A stretch of DNA of 64,000 bases, from positions 62,001-126,000 of the forward strand of contig NZ_CABHOL010000054.1 in assembly GCF_902168135.1 (NCBI RefSeq), read 5' to 3'. Below the pieces are notes generated by a model. That model was not told the origin of the DNA. It made no database searches and saw only the letters and a list, made by a program, of their open reading frames with translations. The position numbers and the translations under genes were made by a program. This stretch comes from an uncultured Fluviicola sp. (GTDB lineage Bacteria > Bacteroidota > Bacteroidia > Flavobacteriales_D > Crocinitomicaceae). Of this stretch, positions 8,828 through 17,122 are shown piece by piece; within the stretch, counting starts at the first letter, position 1, and every line of letters starts with the position of its first letter.

Positions 8828-9373
8828 TTATTTAGGAGTTTTAACGGGTAAGCCGGTAATCAATGATTTCCCGTTTGAACTGATATCTGTCAGAACAAAG
8901 TCTCCGTTCAGAATCCTTGCGTGCACGAAATTTGTGTGTTCCCTATCTGTTGAAAGCCTGTCTTCGATTGTTATGGCTTTATTTTCTTCCAGGTAGAACC
9001 TTCTGAACGGAAGTTTTATGTAAACCGGATTTTGCGGTTGGCCATACAGCTTCAGCTTTAGGGAATGGGTTGTTTTTTTGTGAGACAGGGCAGTAACTTT
9101 CACTCCGGCTGTGTCTTGTGCAAATTCAACATAAACAATATCGTTTTGTTTGAAATTACCCGATTGGGAGGTTTTGTAGTACAAGGGCTGCACGTTCAGC
9201 CGCACATATCTTCCCTGGAAAAAATCATAAGGATCAACAGGCTGAATGCGGAAAAGGTATTCCTTCCCCGTTTCAATGACCTGTTCTTTGGCAGCGATGA
9301 AGAAAAGCGGAAAGCTCAGCTGAATAAGCGAAATGACAATGATCGCGATGAGTCTTTTAGTTCCTGTTTTCAT
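8828..9373 (-). CDS. GDYXXLXY domain protein
   Basis: A 181-residue protein with one N-terminal transmembrane helix or signal anchor (IAIIVISLIQLSFPLFFIA). The family motif is present as GRYVRLNVQPLYY, a variant of GDYXXLXY. In Bacteroidota this family is usually encoded beside a DUF2157 membrane protein, as here: the start overlaps the DUF2157 stop by 17 nt, so they should be co-expressed and may act together at the membrane. The biochemical role is not known. Confidence 0.82.
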   Translation of the reverse strand: MKTGTKRLIAIIVISLIQLSFPLFFIAAKEQVIETGKEYLFRIQPVDPYDFFQGRYVRLNVQPLYYKTSQSGNFKQNDIVYVEFAQDTAGVKVTALSHKKTTHSLKLKLYGQPQNPVYIKLPFRRFYLEENKAITIEDRLSTDREHTNFVHARILNGDFVLTDISSNGKSLITGLPVKTPK

Positions 9374-11216
9374 GCTTTCTGTTTTTTAAAATGAGGTAGT
9401 TGGCAACAAAAAAGGAACTTCCGATCAGGATGAACAGGACTCCTTTAACGGTTAAGGACATTTTCAGATCGAAGAAGCGGCATGCCATCACCAATCCGAT
9501 TAATCCAAGCGAAAGGTTTGCTACAGTCAGGTTGGATTTTATAGCGCTGTAAACCAGTAAGATAACTCCTAAAACCAACAGGAAGATGGAGTACATGTGC
9601 TGGAGACCTACAGAAGAAATACACCCGATCCAGATCAAAGCCGGAACTGCCAGACTGAAAAGCGCAAATAAGCCATTTACATGAGAAAATAACTGCTTAC
9701 GCAGTTTCACAACGTTCAGAATAAGTCCGAAGCAAATGATTCCGGTAAGTGCGGCCTGGAAAGGATTCATAGACGGAGGAACAAATGTTGCATGGATCGA
9801 CAGGTAAGGAGTGTAATCGAACAAGGCCCAAAATCCTCCGAAACTGGCAATGATCAGGAACAGGATTTGAAAAGAGAGAATCACAATCTGATCGGCACTT
9901 AAGGTGTTTTTTGACTTTTCATCAATTAATGCCGCCGGTACGAGGTAGTACATGCTCGGAATGAGAGACAAAAGGAAAAAACTCATAATTCCTCCGTTGA
10001 TGTAGGAGAAACTAAAAATAAGCATGGCTAATAGACCCAGGGCAGGATAAATTTGCCAGCCGTCTTTCCGTTCCTGGGCAAAATGAACAACGATAGCAGC
10101 ACCGATTAAAATCGCCACCTGGTAATAACGGAATGAATTAACCCCGAAATAGTCCATGACTATGAAAGGAACGGGTAAAAGCAAAAGCAATTTGTAAAGA
10201 TTACTTGCAGTAATTTTTTCTTTGGAAAAATAAATGAACAACTGAACAAGCCCCAGTGCAAAAAGAATCGGAATGAAAATCAATCGGTAATCGTCGTTTT
10301 CAGCCTGCAGGATTTTATCAAATCCCCATTTGTTATAAAGTAACAGGTAGGTTAAACTTAAACTCAAGCCTGTATAGCTCAGTATTGCCATCGCATTCGG
10401 TTGACGATTGGCGTTTCTCAGAAACCTGCTTGTTCCGAATAAATGGAAATTAGCAAGTAGTAAGAACAGGATCAGCCAGATAGAGGAGTCAGATCCGCGC
10501 ATACTGATTATTGCACTCAAACAGATGAGAAAAGGAACCACAATCTGGTGTGTAACAAACAATGATTCCGGCTGTCGAAGTGTGAATAAACGTTTCAAAT
10601 ACGGAACCAATGCAAAGAACATTATCAAACTTCCGAACCATGGAACCTGGTATATGGCGCTTTGGTCCATCGGGTAACTGAAGAGATTCATCAGCATGAG
10701 AGCCATGGCACAAAAAACTGCGCTGTGCGATCTAAGCAGGTAAACTACCGGTAAGCAAAGGATACACCAGTAAGTATAGAAATAGTTTTCAATTCCGGGA
10801 AGCTGGTAGACCTGGAGAATCAATCCAAGCATACTTCCTACGGCCAGGAAGGTGGAAATGGCCGTAGATTCCTGCCAAATCACATTGTCTTTGCGTTTTG
10901 TAACCGTGAAAATATTTGCAAGTGCCGAAAGGAATACAGGTAAAAGGCTAAGAATGGTTTTTGCAGGACGTGAAAGTTCGTCCCAATTATGAGCAAACAG
11001 GTAAATAACTCCGAAACCGATCAGGAATACCCCGATAATACTCACGGTAATAATTAACCCGTTTCCGGAACTTTGTTTAGAGACTGCCTGCAGATTTTGC
11101 GCCTGGATTGGTTGCTGTTCCTTTTTTACCAGGAAATGAGCATACATGCGATCCATAGTAGCCTGGTCGATGATGTTCTCTTGTTTACAATCCTCTAAAA
11201 AGTCTTTGAGGTTCAT
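9357..11216 (-). CDS. DUF2157 multi-pass membrane protein
   Basis: A 619-residue protein with a short cytoplasmic N-domain (residues 1-50) and then many hydrophobic helices (about 16-18) to the end. The family block FAHNWDELSRPAKT sits after the first helix (about residues 74-87), typical of DUF2157. The function is unknown. It is followed by the overlapping GDYXXLXY gene. A perfect 28-nt palindrome lies 60 nt upstream of its start. Confidence 0.85.
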   Translation of the reverse strand: MNLKDFLEDCKQENIIDQATMDRMYAHFLVKKEQQPIQAQNLQAVSKQSSGNGLIITVSIIGVFLIGFGVIYLFAHNWDELSRPAKTILSLLPVFLSALANIFTVTKRKDNVIWQESTAISTFLAVGSMLGLILQVYQLPGIENYFYTYWCILCLPVVYLLRSHSAVFCAMALMLMNLFSYPMDQSAIYQVPWFGSLIMFFALVPYLKRLFTLRQPESLFVTHQIVVPFLICLSAIISMRGSDSSIWLILFLLLANFHLFGTSRFLRNANRQPNAMAILSYTGLSLSLTYLLLYNKWGFDKILQAENDDYRLIFIPILFALGLVQLFIYFSKEKITASNLYKLLLLLPVPFIVMDYFGVNSFRYYQVAILIGAAIVVHFAQERKDGWQIYPALGLLAMLIFSFSYINGGIMSFFLLSLIPSMYYLVPAALIDEKSKNTLSADQIVILSFQILFLIIASFGGFWALFDYTPYLSIHATFVPPSMNPFQAALTGIICFGLILNVVKLRKQLFSHVNGLFALFSLAVPALIWIGCISSVGLQHMYSIFLLVLGVILLVYSAIKSNLTVANLSLGLIGLVMACRFFDLKMSLTVKGVLFILIGSSFFVANYLILKNRKHENRN

Positions 11217-11275
11217 AGTTATTTTTTTACTAATGTAAAAAACTTCCGGTACAGGCCATCATTCCTGATCAAAAT

Positions 11276-11303
11276 CATGAAAACAGGATATCCTGTTTTC
11301 ATG
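11276..11303. repeat. perfect 28-nt palindrome without spacer
   Basis: The arms CATGAAAACAGGAT and ATCCTGTTTTCATG are exact reverse complements and meet with no loop. The element lies between the punA terminator and the DUF2157 start, about 60 nt before that ATG. No T-run follows on either side, so it looks more like a protein-binding site or an mRNA hairpin than a terminator. Its sequence is unrelated to the GTAG palindromes elsewhere in the window. Confidence 0.7.
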
Positions 11304-11320
11304 CAGTATTAGCACCCAAC

Positions 11321-11348
11321 AAAAAGCCCCGGCGATAATGTCGGGGCT
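11321..11348 (-). terminator. rho-independent terminator of punA
   Basis: On the minus strand a 7-bp stem AGCCCCG/CGGGGCT with a 10-nt loop is followed by TTTTT. It begins 27 nt after the punA stop. Confidence 0.8.
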
Positions 11349-11374
11349 TACTATAATTAATTGATTTAACAGGA

Positions 11375-12190
11375 TTACAAACGAGCGATCAGCTGGCTCA
11401 TAATCAGAGTCATTTTAGGCTCCTGTCTGCTTGCAACGTCAATAACATCTTGTAGACTTACTTTTTGGATTTTTCCGGGAACACCCAAATCCGTAATGAT
11501 GGAAATCGCGAAACATGGAATTTCCATGTGGCGGGCCACGATTACTTCAGGAATCGTTGACATTCCAACTGCATCAGCTCCGATAGCGCGAACGTAACCA
11601 TATTCTGCAGGAGTTTCCAATGTTGGTCCTGTCAAAGCTGCGTATGTTCCAACGGAAACTTTGATGTTGTTTTCTGCTGCAATGTTTTTAGCAACTTCAA
11701 TCATTGCGTGATCGTAAGGTTCGCTCATATCCGGGAAACGAGGTCCTAATTCATCAATATTCTTCCCGATCAGCGGATGAGCAGGGAATAAGTTGATGTG
11801 GTCGTTTAAGATCATGATTTCTCCGACTTCGAAATCCGGGTTCACACCACCGGAAGCATTACTTACAAATAAACGTTCGATTCCCAATAGTTTCATTACA
11901 CGTACAGGGAAAGTAACCTGCTGCATGTTGTAGCCTTCGTAAAAGTGAAAACGGCCCTGCATGGCAACCACTTGTTTTCCGCCTAAATTTCCGAAGATCA
12001 ATTTCCCCGAATGGCTTTCTACCGTTGAAACCGGGAAATGCGGGATCTGCTCATAAGGAATTTCATCGATAATCTCGATTTCCTTTACCAATCCACCCAA
12101 TCCGGTTCCTAAAATGATACCGATGCTTGGTTTAACCTGTGTTTTGCTGTTGATATAATCAGCAGCCTCTTTCATTTGCTCTAACAACAT
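11375..12190 (-). CDS. punA: purine nucleoside phosphorylase
   Basis: A class I trimeric-type purine nucleoside phosphorylase (271 residues) that splits inosine or guanosine with phosphate to base and ribose-1-phosphate. Seen are GIILGTGLGGL near residue 26, GRFHFYEGY, VSNASGGVNPDFEVGEIMI, and GPTLETPAEY followed by GADAVGMSTIPEV, the substrate-site blocks of this family. The start chosen overlaps lpxK by 32 nt; the next ATG (12175) would reduce the overlap to 17 nt. A good terminator follows. Confidence 0.93.
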   Translation of the reverse strand: MLLEQMKEAADYINSKTQVKPSIGIILGTGLGGLVKEIEIIDEIPYEQIPHFPVSTVESHSGKLIFGNLGGKQVVAMQGRFHFYEGYNMQQVTFPVRVMKLLGIERLFVSNASGGVNPDFEVGEIMILNDHINLFPAHPLIGKNIDELGPRFPDMSEPYDHAMIEVAKNIAAENNIKVSVGTYAALTGPTLETPAEYGYVRAIGADAVGMSTIPEVIVARHMEIPCFAISIITDLGVPGKIQKVSLQDVIDVASRQEPKMTLIMSQLIARL

Positions 12191-13199
12191 AATTTTTGAG
12201 TAATGCTTTAAAATCTTCTTCTCTATCTATTTTTAACGAAATACTTTGCACAAAAAACGGGATTTGACTTTCCAAAATGACTTCCTGCCACTCTGCAAAA
12301 CGCACCGCGTCTTTTTCGGTTGTAACAACAGCACAACGTTGGTGCGCAAAAGTAGCAACTTTTTGTTGGATTTGTTGAATATCTTCCCGGGTAAAGCTGT
12401 GATGATCGGGAAAATTAATGGACTCAACGCGATGGTTCTCAGCTAAAAAACGATATAGTGGTTCAGGCTGAGCAATGCCCGTTACTAAAATTAATTGATC
12501 AAAATTTTCCCAAACAGCACCAAAAAGTCCTTTCAACTCTCCGTAAATGACCTCGCTGAAGAAAATATGCTCTGTTTTTAGAGGTATTTTCTTCCTGAAA
12601 AGCGTTTTTTTATTTTCGGGAAGGTCTTTCGGGCACTTGGTCACTAAAGCAATGTCGGCGCGTTTCATTCCTGCTCGTGGTTCCCTGAGATTTCCGGCTG
12701 GAAAAACAAAGTCCTTGAAAACGGGACGGTCGTAAGTCATGAGTAAAAGGTTTAATCCTGCCTTTACAGCTCTGTGCTGGAATGCATCATCCAGGATTAT
12801 CAATGAGTTCTTATGGTGTTCCCTGATCCAATTCACTCCGGTCTGCCGTTTTTCTGCAACAACTACCGGTATTTTGTGGTTGAAGCTGGTCCAGTACATC
12901 ATCGGCTCATCGCCAATATCACTGGCAGAACTATTCGGATCAGCAATATGAAGTCCTTGTGTTTTCCGTCCGTACCCACGCGATAAAATAACCGGGTTTT
13001 GTTCTTTGAATAATTGGGCGATATAAGCTGTTAGTGGCGATTTTCCTGTTCCGCCTACCGTAATATTGCCGATGCAGATTGAAGCTCCCGGAATCGATCG
13101 TGATTGGAAGACTCCAAGTTGATAAAACCAATTTCGTAGTCCAACAATGAGGCCGTAAAGCAGGGAAAAAGGAATCAGAACAATCCGCCATGAATACAT
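12159..13199 (-). CDS. lpxK: tetraacyldisaccharide 4'-kinase
   Basis: LpxK adds the 4'-phosphate to the lipid A disaccharide at the inner membrane. The protein has 346 residues, a hydrophobic N-terminal segment (IVLIPFSLLYGLIVGL) and the P-loop GNITVGGTGKSP (about residues 43-54). Family blocks ILSRGYGRK and ILDDAFQHR follow. It overlaps punA by 32 nt and the two probably share a transcript. Confidence 0.93.
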   Translation of the reverse strand: MYSWRIVLIPFSLLYGLIVGLRNWFYQLGVFQSRSIPGASICIGNITVGGTGKSPLTAYIAQLFKEQNPVILSRGYGRKTQGLHIADPNSSASDIGDEPMMYWTSFNHKIPVVVAEKRQTGVNWIREHHKNSLIILDDAFQHRAVKAGLNLLLMTYDRPVFKDFVFPAGNLREPRAGMKRADIALVTKCPKDLPENKKTLFRKKIPLKTEHIFFSEVIYGELKGLFGAVWENFDQLILVTGIAQPEPLYRFLAENHRVESINFPDHHSFTREDIQQIQQKVATFAHQRCAVVTTEKDAVRFAEWQEVILESQIPFFVQSISLKIDREEDFKALLKNYVVRANERGC

Positions 13200-13245
13200 A
13201 GCGATAAAGATAATAGAAATCCCTTATCCCGAAGTGCGTAAAAAA

Positions 13246-13276
13246 GAGAAGGGAACCCCGTTAAGAATTCCCTTTC
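13246..13276 (-). terminator. probable terminator of the coiled-coil gene
   Basis: On the minus strand a 7-bp stem AAGGGAA/TTCCCTT with a 12-nt loop is followed by CTCTTTTTT. It lies 24 nt after the stop of the 13300-13683 gene and before lpxK. Confidence 0.55.
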
Positions 13277-13299
13277 CTTTGAAACTAATGGATGGACCG

Positions 13300-13683
13300 T
13301 TACATCCATTTAGAAGCAAATCGATTAAAATTTTCACGTAACTCACTGAATAATTTTTCGAAGACTTGAAGCTCTTCTTTTTCGACTTGATGATATTCTG
13401 TCTTTCGATGGTCGGTTGCTACCGGATTTTTTTCAATTTCCCGTTGGAGTTTGTCTTCTGAAATAATCACATTATGCTGTATTTCATCAATTGCATTTCG
13501 ATGGATAAGCAGTTGGTTCTGGAATTGCTCTACCAAAGCAAGTACTTCTTTGCTGTTATTCTTACCTGCAATCTCTTCCAGCCTGTGCTGAATTATTTTT
13601 AGTTCGTCTTTGTAAAATTCCAATTTGTTCAACCATTCGGTATTTTCTTCGTGCTGCTTATAGATAAATTCCTTCTCGCTCAT
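13300..13683 (-). CDS. small predicted coiled-coil protein
   Basis: A 127-residue protein starting MSEKEFIYKQHEEN. It is charged, rich in Glu, Lys and Gln, has heptad-like patterns almost throughout, and has no signal peptide, so it is probably cytoplasmic. A longer frame starting at 13731 exists, but a -7 promoter match at 13716-13723 would place transcription start downstream of that codon, so the ATG at 13683 is preferred. I do not recognise a family. Confidence 0.65.
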   Translation of the reverse strand: MSEKEFIYKQHEENTEWLNKLEFYKDELKIIQHRLEEIAGKNNSKEVLALVEQFQNQLLIHRNAIDEIQHNVIISEDKLQREIEKNPVATDHRKTEYHQVEKEELQVFEKLFSELRENFNRFASKWM

Positions 13684-13715
13684 GGTCTGTATTATTATGT
13701 TGTGATTATTTGATT

Positions 13716-13723
13716 CAAAAATA
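13716..13723 (-). promoter_or_regulatory. candidate -7 element (TATTTTTG)
   Basis: On the minus strand TATTTTTG matches TAnnTTTG 32 nt upstream of the ATG at 13683. It favours that start over the upstream in-frame codon. No -33 element is evident. Confidence 0.45.
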
Positions 13724-13842
13724 AAGCGCATGTGCCTGGTAAAAAATGACTTAGATCATTCGGATGGATGATTTTTATCCGGAAATAACGGAATAGAGTT
13801 ATCTGGGAACTCTATGTTTTAATTTGCTGTTACTTTTACACC

Positions 13843-14826
13843 ATGTCGCGTATTTCGATTCTTACACCTTATAGAAACGCTGAAAAGTTTATCCGGGAAA
13901 CTGCGGAATCTGTTTTGAGGCAGACGCATACTAACTGGGAGTGGATTTTGGTCAATGACCACAGCGGTGAAAATGAAGCGGAAGCAATTGCCGGTTTATT
14001 GGATGATCCGCGGATAATGCTGCTTGAGAACAAGGGAAAGGGAATTATTGATGCACTTTGTACCGGAATGATGCATGCCGGTGGAGAATACATTACGCGT
14101 ATGGACGCAGATGATGTAATGCCGGATTTTAAATTGGAAGCATTTTTAAAAAGTCTGCAAAGTTCTAAGGAACATATTGTAACCGGAAAAGTGCGCTATT
14201 TTTCAGAGGAAGGCAGTATTTCAAAGGGATACCAGGGATATGAAAATTGGTTAAATGAGCGTGTCGATCGACAAGATTTCTACCGGCATATTTACCGGGA
14301 ATGTTCATTGGCATCCGGAAATTGGATGATGCGGAAAGCAGATTTGGAAGATTGCGGTGGTTTTAATGGTTTGCGTTATCCTGAAGATTATGACCTGTTG
14401 TTCCGCTGGTACGAAGCCGGGTTTTCCATCAAAGGACTGGATCTGGTGACTCATTTGTGGCGTGATCACGAACTCAGGACTTCTAAAACCAGTACTGACT
14501 ATCAGCAAAAGGCGTTTTTTTTGTTGAAGATCGATCGGTTTGTTCAATTGGATTGGGAACCGGAAAAGCAGTTGATTGTTAACGGAACGGGTCAGAAAGG
14601 GCGTTTGACAGCAAAGCTCTTGATAAAAAACCTGGTTCCATTCGTTTGGGTGTCGCACGAGCCTGAGAAATTTCCGGATGGGATTTTCGGTCATCCGCTG
14701 GTTGGATTGAATAGTTTGCCTGTTTGCAGTGAGGCTCAGATTTTAAATACGACTTTGGTTTCAGAATTGGAATTGGAAAAGGTTTACCAACCGGTAATTT
14801 CCGAAATTCGATTTTTCAATCTGTAA
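13843..14826 (+). CDS. family 2 glycosyltransferase with a Rossmann-like tail
   Basis: A 327-residue protein. Residues 1-230 are a GT-A fold glycosyltransferase of family 2: ISILTPYRNAEKFI at the start, VNDHSGE, and the metal-binding RMDADDV near residue 87, then the late acidic block YPEDYDLLFRW. No membrane segment is seen. The last 85 or so residues are unusual: VNGTGQKGRLTAKLL looks like a nucleotide-binding turn, followed by FVWVSHEP and FGHPLVGL, similar in layout to the N-terminal domain of PglD-type acyltransferases. The sugar and acceptor are unknown. It is read alone, divergent from the gene before it. Confidence 0.85.
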   Translation: MSRISILTPYRNAEKFIRETAESVLRQTHTNWEWILVNDHSGENEAEAIAGLLDDPRIMLLENKGKGIIDALCTGMMHAGGEYITRMDADDVMPDFKLEAFLKSLQSSKEHIVTGKVRYFSEEGSISKGYQGYENWLNERVDRQDFYRHIYRECSLASGNWMMRKADLEDCGGFNGLRYPEDYDLLFRWYEAGFSIKGLDLVTHLWRDHELRTSKTSTDYQQKAFFLLKIDRFVQLDWEPEKQLIVNGTGQKGRLTAKLLIKNLVPFVWVSHEPEKFPDGIFGHPLVGLNSLPVCSEAQILNTTLVSELELEKVYQPVISEIRFFNL

Positions 14827-14870
14827 TCAGTCTTTTAACTCAATATTCAGGCATTAATTAGGAATTCGTC

Positions 14871-14888
14871 TCCCGATGATTATCGGGA
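14871..14888. repeat. short hairpin TCCCGAT-4-ATCGGGA
   Basis: A 7-bp perfect inverted repeat with a GATT loop lies between the glycosyltransferase stop and the Nif3-like gene. There is no T-run, so it is only a weak terminator candidate. It sits 10 nt upstream of the -7 match for the Nif3-like gene. Confidence 0.45.
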
Positions 14889-14897
14889 TGGAATTTG

Positions 14898-14905
14898 TAA
14901 TTTTG
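14898..14905 (+). promoter_or_regulatory. candidate -7 element (TAATTTTG)
   Basis: TAATTTTG matches TAnnTTTG and lies 19 nt before the ATG at 14924. It argues against the upstream in-frame ATG at 14876. Confidence 0.45.
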
Positions 14906-14923
14906 AATGATAAAATCAGTCAC

Positions 14924-16018
14924 ATGCAAGTCAAAGAACTCGTTTCCTTTTTAAATCACATCGCGCCGTTTTCCTACCAGGAATCGTATGACAATTCCGG
15001 ATTGCTTGTCGGAGATCCGAACAACGAGATAAAAGGAGTTTTGGTAGCTTTGGACTGCATCGAATCGGTTGTTGATGAAGCCATTTTGCATGGTGCAAAT
15101 GTAATTGTGACACATCACCCGATCATTTTTAAAGGATTACGCCGCATTACGGGAGCAAATTACGTAGAACGCACGGTACTGAAAGCTATTAAGAACGATA
15201 TCAGCCTGATTGCAATTCATACCAACCTGGATAATGTGCATTTCGGGGTAAACCACATCATTTCCGAAAAGTTGGGATTGAAAAACTGCAAAATTTTGAG
15301 CCCGAAGGCGGCAACGAATTTCAAATTGGCTGTTTTTGCCCCTCAAACCCATGCAGATCTTTTACGTGAAGCCATGGCAAAAGCGGGTGCCGGGCATATT
15401 GGTGATTATGATTTCTGCAGTTTTTCTTCGGAAGGTGAAGGAAGGTTCCGTCCCGGTGCAGATGCCAGTCCGTTTTTGGGTAAATCCGGAGAACTGGAAG
15501 TCGTGAAAGAGGTGAAAATTGAAGTGATAGTTTCGGAACATGCACTAAATGCAGTTTTACATTCAATGAAAGCTACCCATCCTTACGAAGAAATTGCGTA
15601 CGATGTGATTGGACTTACCAATACCAATGAATATATCGGTAGCGGGATGATCGGAACATTGGAAAATGGGATGGAGGTTATGGAGTTTTTGAATTTTCTG
15701 AAAAAAACATTCCATTGCGGGACGGTACGTTATACGCATCCAACCAAATCCGTTGTCAAAACAATTGCTGTTTGCGGAGGTTCTGGAAGTTTTTTATTGA
15801 AAGATGCGATCAGGGCGAAAGCAGATGTTTTTATCACCGGAGACTTTAAATACCACGAGTTTTTTGATGCGGAAGATCACCTGATGATTGCAGATATCGG
15901 TCATTTTGAATCAGAACAATACACTTCTGAGTGGTTAGTAGCACAAATGAAGAAAAAATTTACTAATTTTGCGGTTCGTTTAACGAGTGTAAATACGAAT
16001 CCGATAAATTATCTCTAA
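14924..16018 (+). CDS. Nif3-like dinuclear metal-centre protein
   Basis: A 364-residue member of the Nif3/YqfO/DUF34 family, GTP cyclohydrolase I type 2-like homologues that form hexamers with two metals per subunit. Metal-ligand blocks are visible: VTHHPIIFKG (HH pair), AIHTNLDN, and near the end IADIGHFESEQY (H and E). Residues about 130-235 are the inserted PII/CutA-like domain (KLAVFAPQTHADLLREAM to MKATHPYEEIAYDV), as in the Bacillus YqfO form. The start MQVKELVSF was chosen from family alignment and the promoter match. The cellular role is unsettled. A zinc-ribbon gene follows after 3 nt, a frequent pairing. Confidence 0.92.
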   Translation: MQVKELVSFLNHIAPFSYQESYDNSGLLVGDPNNEIKGVLVALDCIESVVDEAILHGANVIVTHHPIIFKGLRRITGANYVERTVLKAIKNDISLIAIHTNLDNVHFGVNHIISEKLGLKNCKILSPKAATNFKLAVFAPQTHADLLREAMAKAGAGHIGDYDFCSFSSEGEGRFRPGADASPFLGKSGELEVVKEVKIEVIVSEHALNAVLHSMKATHPYEEIAYDVIGLTNTNEYIGSGMIGTLENGMEVMEFLNFLKKTFHCGTVRYTHPTKSVVKTIAVCGGSGSFLLKDAIRAKADVFITGDFKYHEFFDAEDHLMIADIGHFESEQYTSEWLVAQMKKKFTNFAVRLTSVNTNPINYL

Positions 16019-16021
16019 AGT

Positions 16022-16777
16022 ATGGCTGCAAAAGCAAGTACAAAAGAAACAACAGTTGCTGAAAAGTTGGACGCATTGTATGCGTTGCAAAAGATTGATT
16101 CTCAAATCGATAAAATTAGAACCGTACGTGGTGAATTGCCTTTGGAGGTTCAGGATTTAGAGGACGAGATCGAAGGGTTAGAGACTAGAATCAAAAACCT
16201 TCAGGATGAAGCGAAAGAATTGGATACTGAAGTTGCTGACCGCAAAATTGCAATGAAAGATGCTGAAGCTGCTATTGTGAAGTTCAAGGATCAACAAAAT
16301 AATGTACGAAACAATCGTGAGTTTGAATCTTTGGCAAAAGAGATCGAATACCAGGAGTTGGAGATCAAATTGCACGACAAGCGTATGAAAGAAGCTAAGA
16401 TCAAGATCACTGCTAAAAAAGAGGTTTTGGACGAGGCAAAAGAACGTTTGGAATTGCGTAAAGGCGATTTGAAAGTGAAACAGGATGAGTTGAACGAGAT
16501 CGTTGGTGAAACACAAAAAGAAGAGGAGGCATTGATTGCTCAGTCTGAAAAGGCAAAATCATTGATCGATTCCCGTTTGATCGCAGCTTACGACCGTTTG
16601 CGTTCCAACGCGAAAAACGGATTGGCTGTAGTGGGTGTTGACCGTGATTCTTGCGGTGGATGTTTCAATAAAATCCCGCCTCAGCGTCAATTGGATATCG
16701 ATACACGTAGAAAAGTAATCGTTTGCGAACACTGCGGAAGAATTTTGGTTCCTGCAGAGGTTGTAGACGCAGAATAA
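16022..16777 (+). CDS. coiled-coil protein with C4 zinc ribbon
   Basis: A 251-residue protein. A long antiparallel coiled coil spans about residues 15-190, rich in Glu and Lys. A C4 zinc ribbon follows: SCGGCFNKIP and VCEHCGRILVP supply four Cys. This is the C4-type zinc-ribbon (formerly DUF164) architecture, thought to bind nucleic acid or a partner protein. It starts 3 nt after the Nif3-like stop and a strong terminator follows, so the two form a bicistron. Confidence 0.9.
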   Translation: MAAKASTKETTVAEKLDALYALQKIDSQIDKIRTVRGELPLEVQDLEDEIEGLETRIKNLQDEAKELDTEVADRKIAMKDAEAAIVKFKDQQNNVRNNREFESLAKEIEYQELEIKLHDKRMKEAKIKITAKKEVLDEAKERLELRKGDLKVKQDELNEIVGETQKEEEALIAQSEKAKSLIDSRLIAAYDRLRSNAKNGLAVVGVDRDSCGGCFNKIPPQRQLDIDTRRKVIVCEHCGRILVPAEVVDAE

Positions 16778-16830
16778 GAGCCTGCGTTAGCGCAGTTATA
16801 AATATTCATCACTTTAAGTGATATGTTAGA

Positions 16831-16862
16831 AGGGGATTCATGAACGAATCCTCTTTTTTTTT
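16831..16862 (+). terminator. rho-independent terminator after the Nif3/zinc-ribbon bicistron
   Basis: A 9-bp stem (AGGGGATTC with GAATCCTCT, one G-T pair) and 6-nt loop are followed by an unbroken run of T to 16862. Confidence 0.85.
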
Positions 16863-16863
16863 G

Positions 16864-17041
16864 CCCGCAGAACGCATCTCGCAAATCGCGCGGATTTATA
16901 ATTAGTATATCCTCATCCTAAAGAGGAACGCAGATGATGAGCTGAACTTCGAATTGCAGCTAGAATTGCTGAATAAACTGTTCAAATTCAGTTGAGTCGG
17001 GAGAGAATATTTTTTCTGCGGAATCTGTGTGATCTGCGGGA
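16864..17041. repeat. inverted arms of a CTGCG word around 120 nt without a gene
   Basis: The 345-nt space between 16777 and 17123 holds, after the terminator, a left arm CCCGCAGAACGCATCTCGCA and on (16864-16895) and a right arm (about 17014-17041) whose reverse complement begins CCCGCAGATCACACAGATTC. The outer 8 nt of the arms match exactly and both repeat a degenerate CGCAGA/TCTGCG word. The middle (16896-17013) has no convincing reading frame. The layout is like that of the arms around the GxxExxY gene. Confidence 0.6.
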
Positions 17042-17086
17042 GAAATTATTGCGCCGTTAATTAGGCTGAAAACCCAAACGAATAGT

Positions 17087-17094
17087 TACTTTTG
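17087..17094 (+). promoter_or_regulatory. candidate -7 element (TACTTTTG)
   Basis: TACTTTTG matches TAnnTTTG 28 nt before the ccsBA ATG, just outside the right repeat arm. No clear -33 element. Confidence 0.45.
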
Positions 17095-17122
17095 TACCTG
17101 AAAATTATCAATCCGTTTTTAC

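Noticed and set aside
14305-14694. 129-codon minus-strand frame inside the glycosyltransferase
   Set aside because: It lies wholly within a well-supported family 2 glycosyltransferase and has no recognisable domain.
16896-17013. Possible decayed GxxExxY fragment (a frame with NFELQLELLNKLF)
   Set aside because: Similarity to the family block FEAQLLTYMKLL is too short and no other motif is present.
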